Positions 12,082 to 22,142 of a stretch of 64,000 nt of DNA are shown here, piece by piece (positions within the stretch are counted from its first letter, which is position 1; every line of letters starts with the position of its first letter). The DNA is from Planctomycetaceae bacterium. GTDB lineage: Bacteria; Planctomycetota; Planctomycetia; Planctomycetales; Planctomycetaceae. The translations under genes and the position numbers were made by a program. The stretch lies in contig JAKFWA010000077.1 in NCBI GenBank assembly GCA_021732995.1, forward strand, positions 1 to 64,000. The letters run 5' to 3'. The notes under the pieces were generated by a model. It ran no database searches. It saw only the letters and a list, made by a program, of their open reading frames with translations, and was not told where the DNA came from.

Positions 12082-12462
12082 ATGCCGTCCGGCGCGATCG
12101 TGCATTTCATTGAAGATGATAGCAACAGCCGTTTTGCGACTCAGGCGTTGCTCGAAATCGCCGGATGGCAGGTCGCTGTCTACAGCACCGCGGAAGAGTT
12201 TCTGGCTGCGATTGATCTGTCCGCGACGGGCTGCGTGCTCGCTGACTACCGACTGCCGGGTTTGTCCGGCTTGCAGATCTTTCAGATTCTGCGGCAACGA
12301 AGGATCACCTTGCCGGTCTTGCTGCTCAGCGGTCATGCGGAACCCCCGGTCGTCGAGGCAGCGCTGGCTGAAGGCGTGTCTGAGTTTCTGCTCAAACCCG
12401 TCACGCCGCAGCAACTGCGCACTGTGATGCAGAAGTACCTTCCGGTCGAAACTGCCAAGTGA
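12082..12462 (+). CDS. Receiver-only response regulator, partner of the adjacent kinase
   Basis: 126 residues: only a FixJ-class receiver, with an acidic pocket (EDD at 11-13), phospho-acceptor D55 (LADYRLPGLSG) and the KP dipeptide (LLKPVTP) intact. The ATG at 12082 is four bases after the kinase stop codon, so the two are very likely co-translated; a TTG at 12079 is the only earlier start. No DNA-binding domain follows, so the output must pass through another protein, for example a phosphorelay or a downstream kinase. It is convergent with pyrF, 23 bases away. Confidence 0.9.
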   Translation: MPSGAIVHFIEDDSNSRFATQALLEIAGWQVAVYSTAEEFLAAIDLSATGCVLADYRLPGLSGLQIFQILRQRRITLPVLLLSGHAEPPVVEAALAEGVSEFLLKPVTPQQLRTVMQKYLPVETAK

Positions 12463-12485
12463 ACGGCGTTTGATCGCGTTCAACC

Positions 12486-13433
12486 TCAACGTTGCAGAGC
12501 GCCAGCAGGTGTCTTGCTGGCGATGTCCGCAATCATGGCGCGAGTCGCGGCTTCGACCGCCTGTTCCCATTCGTCCGGGGCGAACTGAGTTTTGTAGGGC
12601 TCGCTGCGAAACGCGAAGTTGATCCCACGTGAACTGTTCACGATGGCGCCTAGACCTTTCGCGTCAAACCCCGCCGCGACTTCAGCCGCTCCGCCGCCTT
12701 GAGCTCCATAACCGGGAATCAATAGCGGCGTTTGTGGCATGGCGATTCGCAGATCGGCCAACTCGTTCGGGTAGGTTGCTCCGACTACCGCGCCGACTGC
12801 TCCATAACCGCTTGTGCCTGCCGTCTCGCGACTCAATCGGTCGACAGCTTGAGCGACACGCTCGAACAGTTTGCGACCATCGGCGCCGGTCAGATCCTGG
12901 AACGTTCCGGCGCCCGGGTTGCTCGTTCGCACGAGCACGTAGATGCCCGCTCCTCGTTCCTGCGCGACTTTCACAAACGGGGTGAGCGTGTCGTCGCCGA
13001 GATAAGGATTGACCGTCAATGCATCCGCGCCCCACGGCGATTGATCGCGATCGGCTCCGGCCAGATAGGCTTGAGCATAAGCCTCGGCCGTCGTGCCAAT
13101 GTCGCCGCGTTTGGCGTCGCAGATCACAACCAAGCCGCGATCTCGCGCTTTCTTCATGACCGCGTGCAGTGCCTGGCAGCCTGCTGGGCCAAGTTGCTCA
13201 AAGAAGGCGGCTTGCGGTTTGACAGCCGGAACGAGCGGGGCGACGACATCGATGATCCGCGAGCAGAATTCCTCAAACGCCGTCGCGGCGACGCTGAGCG
13301 GGTCGCTGGCGCGGGTTCGTGCTGCGGTGAGAACATCTGGCGGCAACCAGTCGAAGCGGGGGTCGAGTCCCACCAAAGCAGGGGTCTGTTTGGCGACTAC
13401 AGCGGCATTCAGCCGGTCGGAGAAGTGATGCAT
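12486..13433 (-). CDS. pyrF: Orotidine 5'-phosphate decarboxylase, group 2
   Basis: Last step of de novo UMP synthesis, converting OMP to UMP in the cytosol. At 315 residues it is longer than the 230-residue group 1 enzymes and fits the group 2 (PyrF type 2) family. The catalytic motif DAKRGDI sits in [20 protein letters not shown], preceded by [12 protein letters not shown] and followed by a phosphate-binding [10 protein letters not shown] loop. No other pyr gene is adjacent; a response regulator gene lies 33 bases upstream on the same strand. Confidence 0.93.
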   Translation of the reverse strand: MHHFSDRLNAAVVAKQTPALVGLDPRFDWLPPDVLTAARTRASDPLSVAATAFEEFCSRIIDVVAPLVPAVKPQAAFFEQLGPAGCQALHAVMKKARDRGLVVICDAKRGDIGTTAEAYAQAYLAGADRDQSPWGADALTVNPYLGDDTLTPFVKVAQERGAGIYVLVRTSNPGAGTFQDLTGADGRKLFERVAQAVDRLSRETAGTSGYGAVGAVVGATYPNELADLRIAMPQTPLLIPGYGAQGGGAAEVAAGFDAKGLGAIVNSSRGINFAFRSEPYKTQFAPDEWEQAVEAATRAMIADIASKTPAGALQR

Positions 13434-13466
13434 GCGGACAACTTATGATCGGGATGGCAATTATTT

Positions 13467-14144
13467 TTAGGGGGTGGCAGCATTGTTCTCCGTCGCCATC
13501 TGCGGATTGAGCAGTTGCTCCGGAGGACGCCCGAAGGATTTTTCGAGTTCGACGTACAGTCGTACCAACTCCGGAACCGACGACACGCCGACTTTCTTAA
13601 GCACGCTGGCGCGTCGCGATTCCACAGTTCGCAGGCTGATCCCGAGATCCTTCGCGATGACCTTATTCAAAACCCCGTTGATAATGCGAACCATCACGTT
13701 CACTTCGTCCGCCGACAAGCTACGGAACTTGTCCCAGACCTCATTAATCTTGCCCTTGTCTTCCCGATTTGCCGCATCGCGCATCAGCGCTGCGTGAATC
13801 GCCGCCCACAGATCTTCTGTAGAACAGCTTTTTTCCAGCAGCGTGATGGCTCCCTGATGCATCGCTTCGACGGCACTCGTCACATTGGCAAAGGCTGAGA
13901 TCACCACCACGGGCAGATCGCAGCCACGTGACTTCAGGACCTTCTGCAATTCAATGCCGGTCATGCCGCCTTCGATGCGAATATCCGTGACGACGCAGCC
14001 AGCGAGATCGGGTGTCAATTTCGATAAGAAATCTTCCGCCGATGGATAAGTCTGCGCGGGGAAGCCGCGCACATCCACCAGGGCTGCGATCGAATCACGC
14101 ACGGCCGCATCGTCATCAATGATGTGAACTGTCGCTGACTGCAT
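13467..14144 (-). CDS. FixJ-like two-component response regulator (receiver + LuxR-type HTH)
   Basis: 225 residues. The receiver domain (about 4-120) has acidic residues at 10-12, phospho-acceptor D54 (VVTDIRIEGGMTG) and K105. The Pro that normally follows this Lys is a Ser (LLEKSCS). A LuxR-type helix-turn-helix lies at about 140-200 (NKVIAKDLGISLRTVESRRA). The start codon lies inside the end of the large kinase gene, overlapping it by 29 bases, which suggests translational coupling. It probably activates transcription when phosphorylated by that kinase; targets are unknown. Confidence 0.92.
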   Translation of the reverse strand: MQSATVHIIDDDAAVRDSIAALVDVRGFPAQTYPSAEDFLSKLTPDLAGCVVTDIRIEGGMTGIELQKVLKSRGCDLPVVVISAFANVTSAVEAMHQGAITLLEKSCSTEDLWAAIHAALMRDAANREDKGKINEVWDKFRSLSADEVNVMVRIINGVLNKVIAKDLGISLRTVESRRASVLKKVGVSSVPELVRLYVELEKSFGRPPEQLLNPQMATENNAATP

Positions 14145-17100
14145 TTGATTGAGTATTCCCGTCTACTCTGAGTGAAAACTGAAATGTCATGCCGCCGGAC
14201 TCGTTCGGATGAGCCCAGATACTGCCACCGTGTTCTGTGATGAACGAGCGGCTGAGCGCCAGCCCAATACCCATGCCACTACGATCGGTGGTGAAGAAAC
14301 TCTCAAAAAGTTTTTCGACGGTCACCCCGGAAGGAAGACCAGGCCCATTATCTGCCACGCGCACAAAGACGAAAGTGCCATCGAAGCTCGCCGTGATGTG
14401 AACTTCGCGGTTTCCGAATCGCTTCGTCGATAAAGCGTGATACGCATTGTTGAGCAGATTAACCACGGTCTGTTCGATCAAAACCCGGTCGCACAGAACC
14501 ACCGGCAAATCCTCTGGCACATCCAGTGCAACAGTGATGCCAAGACTCTTCGCATGAGCACTGGTGAAATCTACGCCTGATTTCAGCAAACCCTCTAAAC
14601 GAACTTCTTCCCGGCTCGGTTGCCCTTTGCGAGCGAAGCCCAGCATGCGCGTTGTGATTTCACTGGCGCGGCGGACGGCAGGAATCAGTTTTTGAATCAG
14701 CTCGCGAATTCGTTCACGGTCGAGTTCCGGCTGCTTCAGCATCTCGATCAGCACATCGGCGAAGGTGCAGGCGGACCACAACGGCTGCCGGATCTCATGT
14801 GCGATGCCGGCGACAAGCTGACCCATCATTGTCAGACGCGAGACATGCGCCAGTTGCCGTTCCTGTTCACGGCGCAGTTCTTCCTGTCGACGTTCGTCTG
14901 TGATATCTCGCACATGCAGCAGCACGGCTGGTTGGCCGCCGTAGTCGATACTGGAGACTTTGACATTAATCGGGACGATGCTGCCGTCTTGACGCAGGCT
15001 TTCCGCTTCGAACTTCTTCAGCCTGCCAGCAAAGATCTCCTGACCGCGCTGAGTCACGCAGTCGCGCATATAGTCAGGCACCAGTTCCATCACGTGCTTG
15101 CCGACGAGCGTCTCACGCGTCGTCTGATGCAGGTCGCAGGCGGCGGCGTTGGCGTCCAGCACGATGCCCTCGAGTGACTCGACAAAGATCGCGGTCGGCG
15201 ATTGCTCGAACAGACGGCGGAACTGGTCGCTCACCTGCCGCACGTTGGCCTCTGCCTGTCGCAGGTTGGAAATATCGCGAATGACGGCAATCAGGTCGCG
15301 CGACTGCGGCATCGGCAGGAAGCGGACTTCGTAGGACCGGCCACGATCGTCTTCGATCAGTGAGAATTCGACCGTTGCCTGCTCGGCACCTTTCGAAATC
15401 TGACCGATGGCGCCCGCGAATTTCTCGGCAGTGTCCGCCAGGCCAAGATCCCACAGCGTGTTCGCATTGCGAAACTTCATCTGCAGGACGTCGCTCATGT
15501 GATGGCCGCTGTAACGCTCCAGCAACGCACCCTGAGGGCTGACGCGCAGCATCGCGTCCGGATAGGCGGTGAAGACGGATTCCAATTCCGCCGTCTTCAG
15601 CTTGAGCGAGCGGCGATCCAGTTCGTGCTCGAGGACAACTCCGGCCAGTCGCACGAAGTTTTGAATCACCTCTTTCTCGTGCTCCGCGAAATCGCCGTTG
15701 CCATTCCTTAGTACCAGCAGCAGGCCGACGGTGGCCGACCCCGTTCCCGTGACACGAAAGGCCGCGCCGAGACGATACCCCAGCCCCGCCGCCAGCAGGC
15801 ACAGGCTGTTACGGACGCGCGCGCTCGACTGCGCCGAGTCGTCCATATCAACATTCACGACGTGAGTGGTGAAGGCCGCGGCATCAATCGGCAGCGGAAT
15901 GTCGGACAGGCGCCGACCTTCCAGAAAGTGGATCAATTCCTCAGGCACGCTGCCCGACGAGACAAGCCACAGCCGGGCAGTCTCGCCCAGACCCGAGAAT
16001 ACAGCGGCATGCAGATAAGGCGACTGGTTCTCGATCTCCTTGGTCAGGGTCTTCATGATCCCGCCCAGCGAACCGCCTGTGGCGAGTTTCTCCAGCACGC
16101 TGCGCTGTCCGTCGCGAAGCATCTCGGCCTGCTTGCGCTTGGTGATATCAACCACCGTCGCGTAGACGCATTCCCAGCTCTGTTCGCTGCCTGATGCGAC
16201 CGTCGTGCGGATCTGAGTGATCAGCCGGTCGCCATTGGCTGAGTACAGGATGTTCTCGAATTCGTAGTTCAGCTTGCCGTCAACGAGACTCAGCACCCAT
16301 GCGACGAATGCCGGCAGCGAGTCTTCCCGGAACAGTTCAAAGATGCGGCTGCAGAAGTCAGCCGCGCTCTTGCGGCCGAACAACTCCAGCGTCGCGCGAT
16401 TGACGTTCACGACCTGAATCTTGTTGGCGATGTTCGCGAGTTCCGCCGGACTGCGACCCAGCCAGTCGTGCAGGTCGGCATGACCTTCCTGGATGAGTTC
16501 GTCCAGCCGCTGGCGTATCGCACTGCAATCCAGCACCCAGACGGAGACCGGCGTGTCGTTGAACAGCCGCTCGTAGCGCTCTTCGGTGATGCGGAGCTGC
16601 TCGTTGACCTGCAGCCGTTCGGTCATGTCGAGAATCAGGCCGTGCAGGTGGGTCACGCGCCCGGATGCGTCCCGCTTCTGATACCGCATGTCGCGCACGT
16701 GACGAACGTTGCCGAAGGCATCGATCACGCGATAGTCCATCGCATGATCGTGATCACCGACCGCGTGAGCGTCACCGAAGGCCACCCACAACTCGCGGTC
16801 TTCGGGGTGAACGATCCTGTTGAGAAACTTCTCCTCATGCAGCCAGCGCTGTTTGGGGAATCCCAGCAGTTGTTCGACCGACGTCGAGACGTACGAAAAG
16901 CGGTTCGTGTTGAGATCATATTCCCACGCGAAGCCCTCTACGGCTCCGATTACTTCACGCAGCTTGACAGCACTTTGTTCGTAGCCCGTCTGCTCTTCGT
17001 CGAAGACCAGACTTTCGTCGGTGATGTCGCGGACTGACCCTTCCACCTGCAACGGTCGCCCGGCGGCATCGGCCTGCTTGCACCGTGAGGCCATGTGGAT

Positions 17101-17766
17101 GTGTGCCACACCGCCTCCGGGTTGCAGCATGCGATAGATGCCTTCGGTCGGACGATTGTCTTCCAGTGCGGCCTGCCAGAGCCGTCGGCACCCGTCACGG
17201 TCGTCTGCATGAATGAACTTCAGGTACTCCTCGACGTTGGTGGTGCCGGACAGCCGCGACGCAAACAGGCGTCGAAGTGATGTATCAACTCGAATCTGCC
17301 CCGATTGAGCATCCCACGACCACGTGCCCTGACGACCGGATTGGGCCTTCTCAAGCTGCGCGTGGAAGTCGGAACTGCGTCCCGTCACTTTGCGGCCAGC
17401 GTCATCGCGACGCAGCAAGGTGATGAGCCAGTCACCGGCCTCGTCGGTGGCGCGATGCAGCCGGATGTCGACGGGGGTCGGCTTCGCGTTCGCGGAATCG
17501 ATGGAGCCTTGCCGAGTGATTCCGTCGGCGGAACTCAACCACGCATTCTGTGGGGTGCCGTTGGTTGCAGCCAGCGACAGGACTCGGCTCACCGGGTTGC
17601 CGCAGATTTGTGCGGCGGACTTACCGAGCAGGCGTTCGGCGGGCTGATTCACGGCTGCGATCTGCAGGTTGTTGCAATCCACCAGAAGCGCGGGATCACT
17701 CATCGCCCGGAAAATCGTTCCGGCCAGACCAGCGAGAGGCGGTGTGATGTCGAGTTCGACTGACAT
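14116..17766 (-). CDS. Large multi-PAS/GAF hybrid sensor kinase (FixL-like histidine kinase)
   Basis: 1216 residues with no evident membrane segment, so likely cytosolic. Reading from the N-terminus: PAS (about 10-120), PAS_3-like (140-255), PAS_3-like (265-385), PAS (400-535), GAF (about 555-715), PAS (730-840), PAS (850-965), HisKA with H990 in GIAHEIRQPL, and HATPase (about 1080-1205, with NLLNNAYHAL and GMGIGLALSRS). The kinase core is of the FixL/NtrB type and matches the FixJ-like partner that overlaps its 3' end. The many PAS/GAF domains imply several inputs (small ligands, redox or gas); no haem ligand could be assigned by eye. Confidence 0.92.
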   Translation of the reverse strand: MSVELDITPPLAGLAGTIFRAMSDPALLVDCNNLQIAAVNQPAERLLGKSAAQICGNPVSRVLSLAATNGTPQNAWLSSADGITRQGSIDSANAKPTPVDIRLHRATDEAGDWLITLLRRDDAGRKVTGRSSDFHAQLEKAQSGRQGTWSWDAQSGQIRVDTSLRRLFASRLSGTTNVEEYLKFIHADDRDGCRRLWQAALEDNRPTEGIYRMLQPGGGVAHIHMASRCKQADAAGRPLQVEGSVRDITDESLVFDEEQTGYEQSAVKLREVIGAVEGFAWEYDLNTNRFSYVSTSVEQLLGFPKQRWLHEEKFLNRIVHPEDRELWVAFGDAHAVGDHDHAMDYRVIDAFGNVRHVRDMRYQKRDASGRVTHLHGLILDMTERLQVNEQLRITEERYERLFNDTPVSVWVLDCSAIRQRLDELIQEGHADLHDWLGRSPAELANIANKIQVVNVNRATLELFGRKSAADFCSRIFELFREDSLPAFVAWVLSLVDGKLNYEFENILYSANGDRLITQIRTTVASGSEQSWECVYATVVDITKRKQAEMLRDGQRSVLEKLATGGSLGGIMKTLTKEIENQSPYLHAAVFSGLGETARLWLVSSGSVPEELIHFLEGRRLSDIPLPIDAAAFTTHVVNVDMDDSAQSSARVRNSLCLLAAGLGYRLGAAFRVTGTGSATVGLLLVLRNGNGDFAEHEKEVIQNFVRLAGVVLEHELDRRSLKLKTAELESVFTAYPDAMLRVSPQGALLERYSGHHMSDVLQMKFRNANTLWDLGLADTAEKFAGAIGQISKGAEQATVEFSLIEDDRGRSYEVRFLPMPQSRDLIAVIRDISNLRQAEANVRQVSDQFRRLFEQSPTAIFVESLEGIVLDANAAACDLHQTTRETLVGKHVMELVPDYMRDCVTQRGQEIFAGRLKKFEAESLRQDGSIVPINVKVSSIDYGGQPAVLLHVRDITDERRQEELRREQERQLAHVSRLTMMGQLVAGIAHEIRQPLWSACTFADVLIEMLKQPELDRERIRELIQKLIPAVRRASEITTRMLGFARKGQPSREEVRLEGLLKSGVDFTSAHAKSLGITVALDVPEDLPVVLCDRVLIEQTVVNLLNNAYHALSTKRFGNREVHITASFDGTFVFVRVADNGPGLPSGVTVEKLFESFFTTDRSGMGIGLALSRSFITEHGGSIWAHPNESGGMTFQFSLRVDGNTQSNAVSDSSHH

Positions 17767-17859
17767 CTAAGGATTCCTGTGTCCGCGCGTGCCTGGTGGC
17801 AGCTCTTGTTCGCGTGACTCCAGCAGTTAATCCATCGTTTGGCCCGACAACGCGGAATA

Positions 17860-18048
17860 CTACTTCGACTTGTTAGATGCCTTTTTTGCCGAGCTTTTCT
17901 TGGCAGATTTCTTTGCCGCCGCCTTCTTGCCGGCTCCCTTGCCCGCAGCGCTTGCAGGTGTCGTCTCCTCGAAGATCCGGTCCCAGCCGGAAGTGAACTT
18001 GAGGTTTGATCCTGTATGAACCGTGTAACCTGTCATCGGAGTCTCCAA
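17860..18048 (-). CDS. Small basic protein with a conserved N-terminus and histone-like Lys/Ala tail
   Basis: 62 residues. Residues 5-27 form a distinct segment (MTGYTVHTGSNLKF then TSGWDRIF), followed by a low-complexity tail of Lys, Ala and Ser (AKKSAKKSSAKKASNKSK) like the tails of histone H1 and bacterial HupB/AlgP-type proteins. From memory, similar short proteins with this N-terminal segment occur in planctomycetes, but I know no assigned function. Nucleic-acid binding through the tail is an inference. An internal ATG four codons in is an alternative start. It stands alone, 93 bases upstream of the large kinase on the same strand. Confidence 0.75.
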   Translation of the reverse strand: METPMTGYTVHTGSNLKFTSGWDRIFEETTPASAAGKGAGKKAAAKKSAKKSSAKKASNKSK

Positions 18049-18201
18049 CTCGCCTGCAGAAGCTGCTCAAGGGTGCAAGACGACGGCATGCGCCGCCGGT
18101 GGTGTTGTATGTCATGCCCGATCGGCGCGCAAGCTATTTGTCGAGCAAACTCGGATGGAACCACCACGAAAGATGAGTTCCGCCGGATTGTCTTCTCTGG
18201 C

Positions 18202-20967
18202 TTATCGTGCGTCGTTGGGGACTTCCAGAATCCGCGCCAGACGATCGTTCGCCGATGTGAGAACCCGCGTGCCGTCGGGCGAGAGCGTCGCCGAGTAGGA
18301 GACGACTCCGAGAGAGGTCTCGAAGACCGGCTTCTTCGCTCCGTGATCCCAGACTTTCAGAGTGCCTGAATAGCCGATCGTCAACAGGCGATTGCCGGCG
18401 TTGTTGAACTGCACCCGGTAGATGTCGTCCTTGTGACCCGGCATGACGGAAGCTGGTTGTGGGTTGTCCTTTTGCCAGACGAAGACTGGACGTTCCGTTC
18501 CAATGCCCATGCCCGCTCCGGCCAGCAATTGGCTGTCTCGACTGAAGCAGACCGAATAAACCGGATGAGTCGGTCCATTGAACTTGCGAAGTTCGTTGCC
18601 TGAAGCGGCATCGAAGAGGCGCACGGAGTTATCCGCGACCGCCGCCGCGAAGAACTTTCCGTCGGGTGAATAGGTGACCCCATTCACGGCTGCAGGCAGC
18701 GCGGGCAGTTGCTTCAGCACGGCCTTCTTCTCGATGTCCCACAGCCGGATTGTTTTGTCGTTCGATCCGGAGACCAGCGTCTTGCCATCCGGGCTGAAAG
18801 CGACGCTGTAGACCGGTGCCTGATGGCCTTGAAAGATGAAGACTGAGGATGCCGCAGCTACCGACCACGCCTTCAATGTCTTGTCGGCGGAAACGGTTCG
18901 CAGCGTTTTGCTGTCCGGCGACCAGGCGAGTGCGCTGATGACTTCCCCGTGACCGTTCAGCGTTTGTGCGGCATCGCGACTCGGGGGTTCCGCAGGCTGC
19001 GGGTTGAGCGGCGTGGGGTCGAAAACAGGCAGAGTTTTGTCGGCCAGTCCGGCAATCAGCTTGGCGTTGTCAGGGCTGTAGGCCAGTCGCAGCACTTCGG
19101 CCGTGGTTTGGTAGCGGAAGTGGCCTTGGCCGTTGCCGAGGTTCCAGGTGCGGATCGTCTTATCTTTGCCACCGCCCGCGATCTGTTGAGCGTTCGGGCT
19201 GAACGTGACGGAGAGCGCCGGTCCTTGAAAACCGGGGAACGCGCGCTGTGGTGAGCCATCGCCAGCGCTCCACATCTTGATCGCACCGTCTTCGCTGGCC
19301 GTGGCATAGAACGCCGAGTTTGATGAGACCGCTAACGCATTCACCCGTTTCTCGTCGGCGACCTTCGCTAACTGCACAGAGATCGGTTCGATGCGCAGGG
19401 TCTTGTCGGCGCTGGATGTAATGACGTGATTGTTGTCCGGATGAAAACGCACGCGCGTCACCGGACCCGTATGAGACACGTAGAACTGTCTCGGCAGTTT
19501 CGTCGCGAGTTCCCACACGCGCGCCGTTCCGTCGGCGCTGGACGAAGCGACGAACTGCAGGTTGTTGGCAATGTCGAGACCGGTGATCTCACCTTTATGG
19601 CCCGTCAGACGCCCGGTTTCAGTACCGTCATTGGGATTCACTAATCGAATCACGCCGTCCTGCGAGCCGATGGCGAGCACGCTGTCGTTGTTCGCTAAAG
19701 CGAGCGCAGTCGCCGGAGCATCCAGATCGAGTTTGCGGACAACTTGTGTGTTGTCGGTGTTCCAGACTCGAACGGTCTTATCGATTCCGGCAGAGATAAG
19801 CTGCGTGCCGTTGGACCAGAAGATGATGGAGCGGATTGCTCCCACGTGACCGGCGTAGTTCTTCAGTTCCGCCGCATCCGAGATCTGGAACAGCTTGAGG
19901 TTGCCGGCATCATCAGCGACCAGCACCTTCTGCTGATCCGGACTCACGTCAATCGCCGTGATTGCTCCCGGCATCGCCGGAAAGGCTTTCACAAGTTGCC
20001 CGGAGTTCGCATCAAACAGCCGCGCGATCTTGTCCGCTCCGCCCGTCGCGACGTGCACCTGGTTACGACTGTAGGCGACGCATGTCACGGGGCCGCCATG
20101 ACCATCGAAGACTCGGACCTGCTGACCGTCGCCGCGATTCGACAACCGCACCGTCTTGTCTTCGCACACCGTGACGAGTTGCCCGCCGTTCGGATTGATC
20201 GCGAAGGCATTCACTTTCTCGGCGTGCGTGACCGCGACTGTCGGGTTTGCTGTCGCGGGCCAGCGACGAACGATGCCGTCGCCGCCACTCGAAAAGAGCT
20301 GGTTGGAAGGATTGAACGCCAAGCCTGTCAGTTCACCGGGATGAGCGCCGAAGGTGGCTTGAATCGCTCCGTCGGCCGGATTCAGTAACCAGATCACGCC
20401 GTTTGCTGAACCGACCGCGAGCTGTTGAGCGTCCTTACGCCAGTCCAGAAACGCGATGCCGCTAACGAGTTTCGCCTGCGACTTGAGATTGCCGGAGTCC
20501 GCATCCCAGATCTTCACCGAACCGGTTGCGTCCGCAGTCGCGAAGGTCTTTCCGTCTGGAGTAACCGCGACGGCCGTGGCCGCTGCGTCGTGGACCGGCA
20601 GGGTCGCCAGTGGAGCATTTTTGGGGACATCCCAAAGGCGGATGGTGTTGTCGCTGGCGCCGGAGGCCACGAGGTTACCATCAGACGTGATCGCGACGCT
20701 CAGGACGATGCCCGTATGGCCTTCCATTGTGCGGATGGGCTTCTGAGTGGCCAGGTCCCAGATCTTCAGCGTTCGATCAAAGCTCGCCGTCACTGCCGAC
20801 TGGCCGTCCGGTAAGAATGCGGCGTCATAAACTGCTTCGCCGTGCCCCTTCAGCAACACCGGATCTGCAGCGGACGCGAGTCCGGCGGAGGCTGTGCTGA
20901 GCATGCAGAGCAGGGCGGTCTGGCAGAAACGACTCGGCAACCAACGACGAATCATGAGTGTCCTCAT
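18202..20967 (-). CDS. Secreted WD40-repeat beta-propeller protein
   Basis: 921 residues with a signal peptide ending near AASAD-type residues (about 1-33). About twenty WD40 units follow (GHxxxVxxVxFSPDGxxLxxxSxDKTxRxWD pattern, e.g. GHTGIVLSVAITSDGNLVAS), enough for two or three propellers. No catalytic domain was found. Such proteins are scaffolds; export suggests a role in the periplasm or on the surface. Multidomain WD40 proteins are common in planctomycetes. It is apparently monocistronic. Confidence 0.9.
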   Translation of the reverse strand: MRTLMIRRWLPSRFCQTALLCMLSTASAGLASAADPVLLKGHGEAVYDAAFLPDGQSAVTASFDRTLKIWDLATQKPIRTMEGHTGIVLSVAITSDGNLVASGASDNTIRLWDVPKNAPLATLPVHDAAATAVAVTPDGKTFATADATGSVKIWDADSGNLKSQAKLVSGIAFLDWRKDAQQLAVGSANGVIWLLNPADGAIQATFGAHPGELTGLAFNPSNQLFSSGGDGIVRRWPATANPTVAVTHAEKVNAFAINPNGGQLVTVCEDKTVRLSNRGDGQQVRVFDGHGGPVTCVAYSRNQVHVATGGADKIARLFDANSGQLVKAFPAMPGAITAIDVSPDQQKVLVADDAGNLKLFQISDAAELKNYAGHVGAIRSIIFWSNGTQLISAGIDKTVRVWNTDNTQVVRKLDLDAPATALALANNDSVLAIGSQDGVIRLVNPNDGTETGRLTGHKGEITGLDIANNLQFVASSSADGTARVWELATKLPRQFYVSHTGPVTRVRFHPDNNHVITSSADKTLRIEPISVQLAKVADEKRVNALAVSSNSAFYATASEDGAIKMWSAGDGSPQRAFPGFQGPALSVTFSPNAQQIAGGGKDKTIRTWNLGNGQGHFRYQTTAEVLRLAYSPDNAKLIAGLADKTLPVFDPTPLNPQPAEPPSRDAAQTLNGHGEVISALAWSPDSKTLRTVSADKTLKAWSVAAASSVFIFQGHQAPVYSVAFSPDGKTLVSGSNDKTIRLWDIEKKAVLKQLPALPAAVNGVTYSPDGKFFAAAVADNSVRLFDAASGNELRKFNGPTHPVYSVCFSRDSQLLAGAGMGIGTERPVFVWQKDNPQPASVMPGHKDDIYRVQFNNAGNRLLTIGYSGTLKVWDHGAKKPVFETSLGVVSYSATLSPDGTRVLTSANDRLARILEVPNDAR

Positions 20968-21112
20968 CAGAGATGCGGGTGGATTCCGTTACGGACGATC
21001 TGGCAACCCTGAGTTTTGACGGACTAGCCGGTGCGCAGGCAACCGAGTCTCAGTCAAAACAGGTTCCTTGGGGAACATTTAAGGGCGGAGTCCGTCCGCG
21101 AGATCGTGCGAG

Positions 21113-22096
21113 TTACTCGCTTTCGACGATCGATCGCGCGTAGTAGGCCCAGAAGGCGCAGACTTCGCGAGCCATCCAGAATGGCAACTGCGAATAGGTG
21201 TATTTCTGCTGTGCGGGGACCGTGCAGACTTCGTAACCATGCCGTTGAAACGCCAGTTTGATGCGAGGCAGGTGATAAAAATGGCTCACGGCGAGCACCT
21301 GTCCGACGGCTTGCTCGCGAAACATTTGGCGCGTGTTCCGGGCGGTCTCCCAAGTGCTGTGGCCTTCGGGATCAAGCAGGATCGCTTCGTCCGGGACGCC
21401 CAGTTCCAACGCCATGCGACGCATGCACTCAGTCTCGTGAATCGCTCCTTCGCCGGGACCGCCAGACACGATCAACCGTGGCGCCAAACCCTGATGATAG
21501 AGTTCGCACGCCGTTCTGACTCGATCAGCCAACACATGCGACGGTTTCCCATCGGCCCTGGCGCGAGCACCGAAAACGACAATCGCATCAGCCGGGCGTC
21601 GGTAGTCGGTCTTGCCGAGCAGAACCATCAGGCTGAGTGGGAAGACGATCAAGCCGAGTGTCGCCGCGAACACAGTGGCGCTCAGTCTGCGTTGCCAGCT
21701 CACTGCCTCAACGCGTCGAGTGAGGCTGACGATCAACACGCTCAACAGACCTAGAACGAACAGTGAGAGTGGAACGGGCACACCAACGCTGATTCGTCCG
21801 CTTGTTGCGAGGGCGTAGAACTCGGCGACATTACCGGCTGCGGCGAACGCGAGTATTCCCAAGACCACGATTGTAACTCGCCGTCGCCAAACAGAGATCT
21901 GATGAGTTAACCCCAACACACAGAGCAGCAGCGCCGCGACTGCGAGTAGTGGCCAGGAAATCCAACCCGGCAGGATGCGGAGATCAATCCACCACACGTT
22001 CGGAGTGAAGCTGCGGCAGCGAGCTTCGGCGATCAGATTGAGTGTCGTAAAGATGCCAAGGCACAGAGCACATCCAGATGCGATTGAGTTCCACAT
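21113..22096 (-). CDS. YdcF/SanA-like DUF218 membrane protein
   Basis: 327 residues. Four to five hydrophobic segments (about 5-150) precede a DUF218 domain (about 165-320) with the typical DAIVVFGARA start, the VSGGPGEG loop, a conserved acidic run (EGHSTWETARNTRQMF) and VSHFYHLPR. Members include E. coli SanA, YdcF and ElyC, linked to envelope integrity; the exact reaction is not settled. The nucleotide-binding-like domain probably faces the periplasm or cytoplasm next to the membrane. Confidence 0.85.
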   Translation of the reverse strand: MWNSIASGCALCLGIFTTLNLIAEARCRSFTPNVWWIDLRILPGWISWPLLAVAALLLCVLGLTHQISVWRRRVTIVVLGILAFAAAGNVAEFYALATSGRISVGVPVPLSLFVLGLLSVLIVSLTRRVEAVSWQRRLSATVFAATLGLIVFPLSLMVLLGKTDYRRPADAIVVFGARARADGKPSHVLADRVRTACELYHQGLAPRLIVSGGPGEGAIHETECMRRMALELGVPDEAILLDPEGHSTWETARNTRQMFREQAVGQVLAVSHFYHLPRIKLAFQRHGYEVCTVPAQQKYTYSQLPFWMAREVCAFWAYYARSIVESE

Positions 22097-22142
22097 AGCG
22101 ACGATCCATCGTGCTCAGGAATGAAACACGGCCCGGTGCGAT

